Made by a program: the position numbers and the translations under genes. From Acholeplasmatales bacterium (GTDB taxonomy: Bacteria > Bacillota_I > Bacilli_A > Acholeplasmatales > Anaeroplasmataceae), in contig JAFTDB010000005.1 of the NCBI GenBank assembly GCA_017454375.1, forward strand, positions 62,001-126,000: a DNA stretch of 64,000 nt, in the 5' to 3' direction. The notes beneath the pieces were generated by a model. It saw nothing but the letters and a program-made list of their open reading frames with translations, had not been told where the DNA came from and did no database searches. Positions 63,785 through 64,000 of the stretch are shown here, piece by piece. The number at the start of each line of letters is the position of its first letter. Positions within the stretch are counted from its first letter, which is position 1.

Positions 63785-63860
63785 TTATTCCTACGCTAGC
63801 ATTACCTAGATCAGGTCAAGGGTCGATCTTATCCTCTCAGCCAATTGGCTCCCCTCAATA
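63785..63860 (-). ncRNA. TPP riboswitch aptamer (Thi-box)
   Basis: The minus strand carries the conserved elements GAGGGGAGCC, GGCTGAGAGG with the CUGAGA core, ACCCTTGACCTGATCTAGGT and GGTAATGCTAGCGTAGGAA in the correct order for the thiamine pyrophosphate aptamer. With the terminator at 63735-63757 it should switch off thiT when TPP is abundant. The short plus-strand open frame here is a shadow. Confidence 0.96.
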
Positions 63861-63870
63861 TGACGACTAT

Positions 63871-63899
63871 ATTATATATAAAAAATGGCTTAATAGCAA
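63871..63899 (-). promoter_or_regulatory. thiT: Sigma-A promoter of the TPP riboswitch / thiT unit
   Basis: On the minus strand TTGCTA (63899-63894) and TATAAT (63876-63871) are 17 bases apart, directly before the aptamer. Confidence 0.75.
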
Positions 63900-63902
63900 T
63901 AA

Positions 63903-63930
63903 AAAAAGATGGCAGAGTGACCATCTTTTT
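63903..63930. terminator. Terminator between the right-end gene and the thiT unit
   Basis: AAAAAGATGG / CCATCTTTTT with an eight-base loop has T tracts on either strand. It closes the minus-strand gene entering from the right edge. Confidence 0.82.
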
Positions 63931-63950
63931 AATCTCTATATGATATTTAA

Positions 63951-64000
63951 TTAGATTCTTTCTAGAATGAATCTTGAATAATCGTTGATAACGTAAGTTG
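63951..64000 (-). CDS. C-terminal end of an unidentified protein (partial)
   Basis: On the minus strand a frame runs from the window edge to TAA at 63951-63953 and reads TYVINDYSRFILERI. A terminator follows 21 bases later, which supports a real gene end. Too little is visible to name it. Confidence 0.55.
   Translation of the reverse strand, partial: TYVINDYSRFILERI

Noticed and set aside
63742..63954. A 70-codon plus-strand open frame at the right end
   Set aside because: It lies across the TPP riboswitch, its terminator and promoter on the other strand, and has no family resemblance.
1..64000. Mycoplasma-type code (TGA as tryptophan)
   Set aside because: TGA ends several full-length genes such as fabG, mutM and dnaB, and tryptophan codons are TGG.

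Overview
The window reads as a chromosomal segment of an AT-rich, low-GC Gram-positive bacterium (Bacillota, Bacilli side; perhaps near the Erysipelotrichales, RF39 or Acholeplasma-like lineages). The lineage is inferred from gene content and order: polA-mutM-coaE-x-dnaB-dnaI-thrS, rluB-cmk-rpsA-der-gpsA and xerD-deoB are Bacillus-type neighbourhoods, and there is a T-box upstream of thrS and a TPP riboswitch upstream of thiT. TGA is used as a stop (for example fabG, mutM, dnaB) and tryptophan is TGG, so the code is standard and not the Mycoplasma code. I see no rRNA, tRNA, CRISPR array, insertion sequence or prophage.

Layout. 1-6313: the 3' part of a giant repetitive membrane-anchored surface protein (open from base 1) and a small membrane protein. 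6424-9985: alpha/beta hydrolase, thiI, an RDD membrane protein and a PucR-type HTH protein. 10105-18839: a long plus-strand run, rluB-cmk-rpsA-der-gpsA-lysA-dapF-like-dapA-dapB. 18911-23502: DUF308 protein, U32 protein (minus), S41 lipoprotein. 23637-33672: an acyl-chain synthesis block made of an ACP with its own promoter and terminator, then an operon of a fused double ketosynthase, fabG, fabZ, an Fe-S-flavoprotein-like protein, a second ACP, accB-accC-accD-accA, fabD and birA. 33695-38857: GNAT and CYTH proteins, nadK, gap, GNAT, ung and a CmpB-like membrane protein. 38953-49616: DNA replication and repair genes, then the T-box-controlled thrS and an ABC-F ATPase. 49690-54558: CDF transporter, S24/S26-like protein, TGS-nucleoside kinase and a degenerate Fic-like protein. 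54612-55463 is gene-free. 55542-62382 (minus): preT-preA-hemW-xerD-deoB-adh. 62590-63715 (minus): thiT and a membrane protein behind a TPP riboswitch. 63951-64000 (minus): the last codons of another gene.

Most unusual points. (1) The condensing enzyme is a fusion of an intact KS (Cys154, His286, His323) with a second KS fold in which all three catalytic residues are replaced (Ala561, Phe690, Glu723), like a KS/chain-length-factor pair. Its operon has no recognisable enoyl reductase or FabH, a composition shared with polyene-type systems. (2) The dapF homologue in the lysine/DAP operon has lost both catalytic cysteines (Asp66 and Glu210 in their place). (3) A Fic-fold protein has KCFSENNDF where HPFxDGNGR is expected. 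(4) The giant surface protein has an alternating two-domain higher-order repeat.
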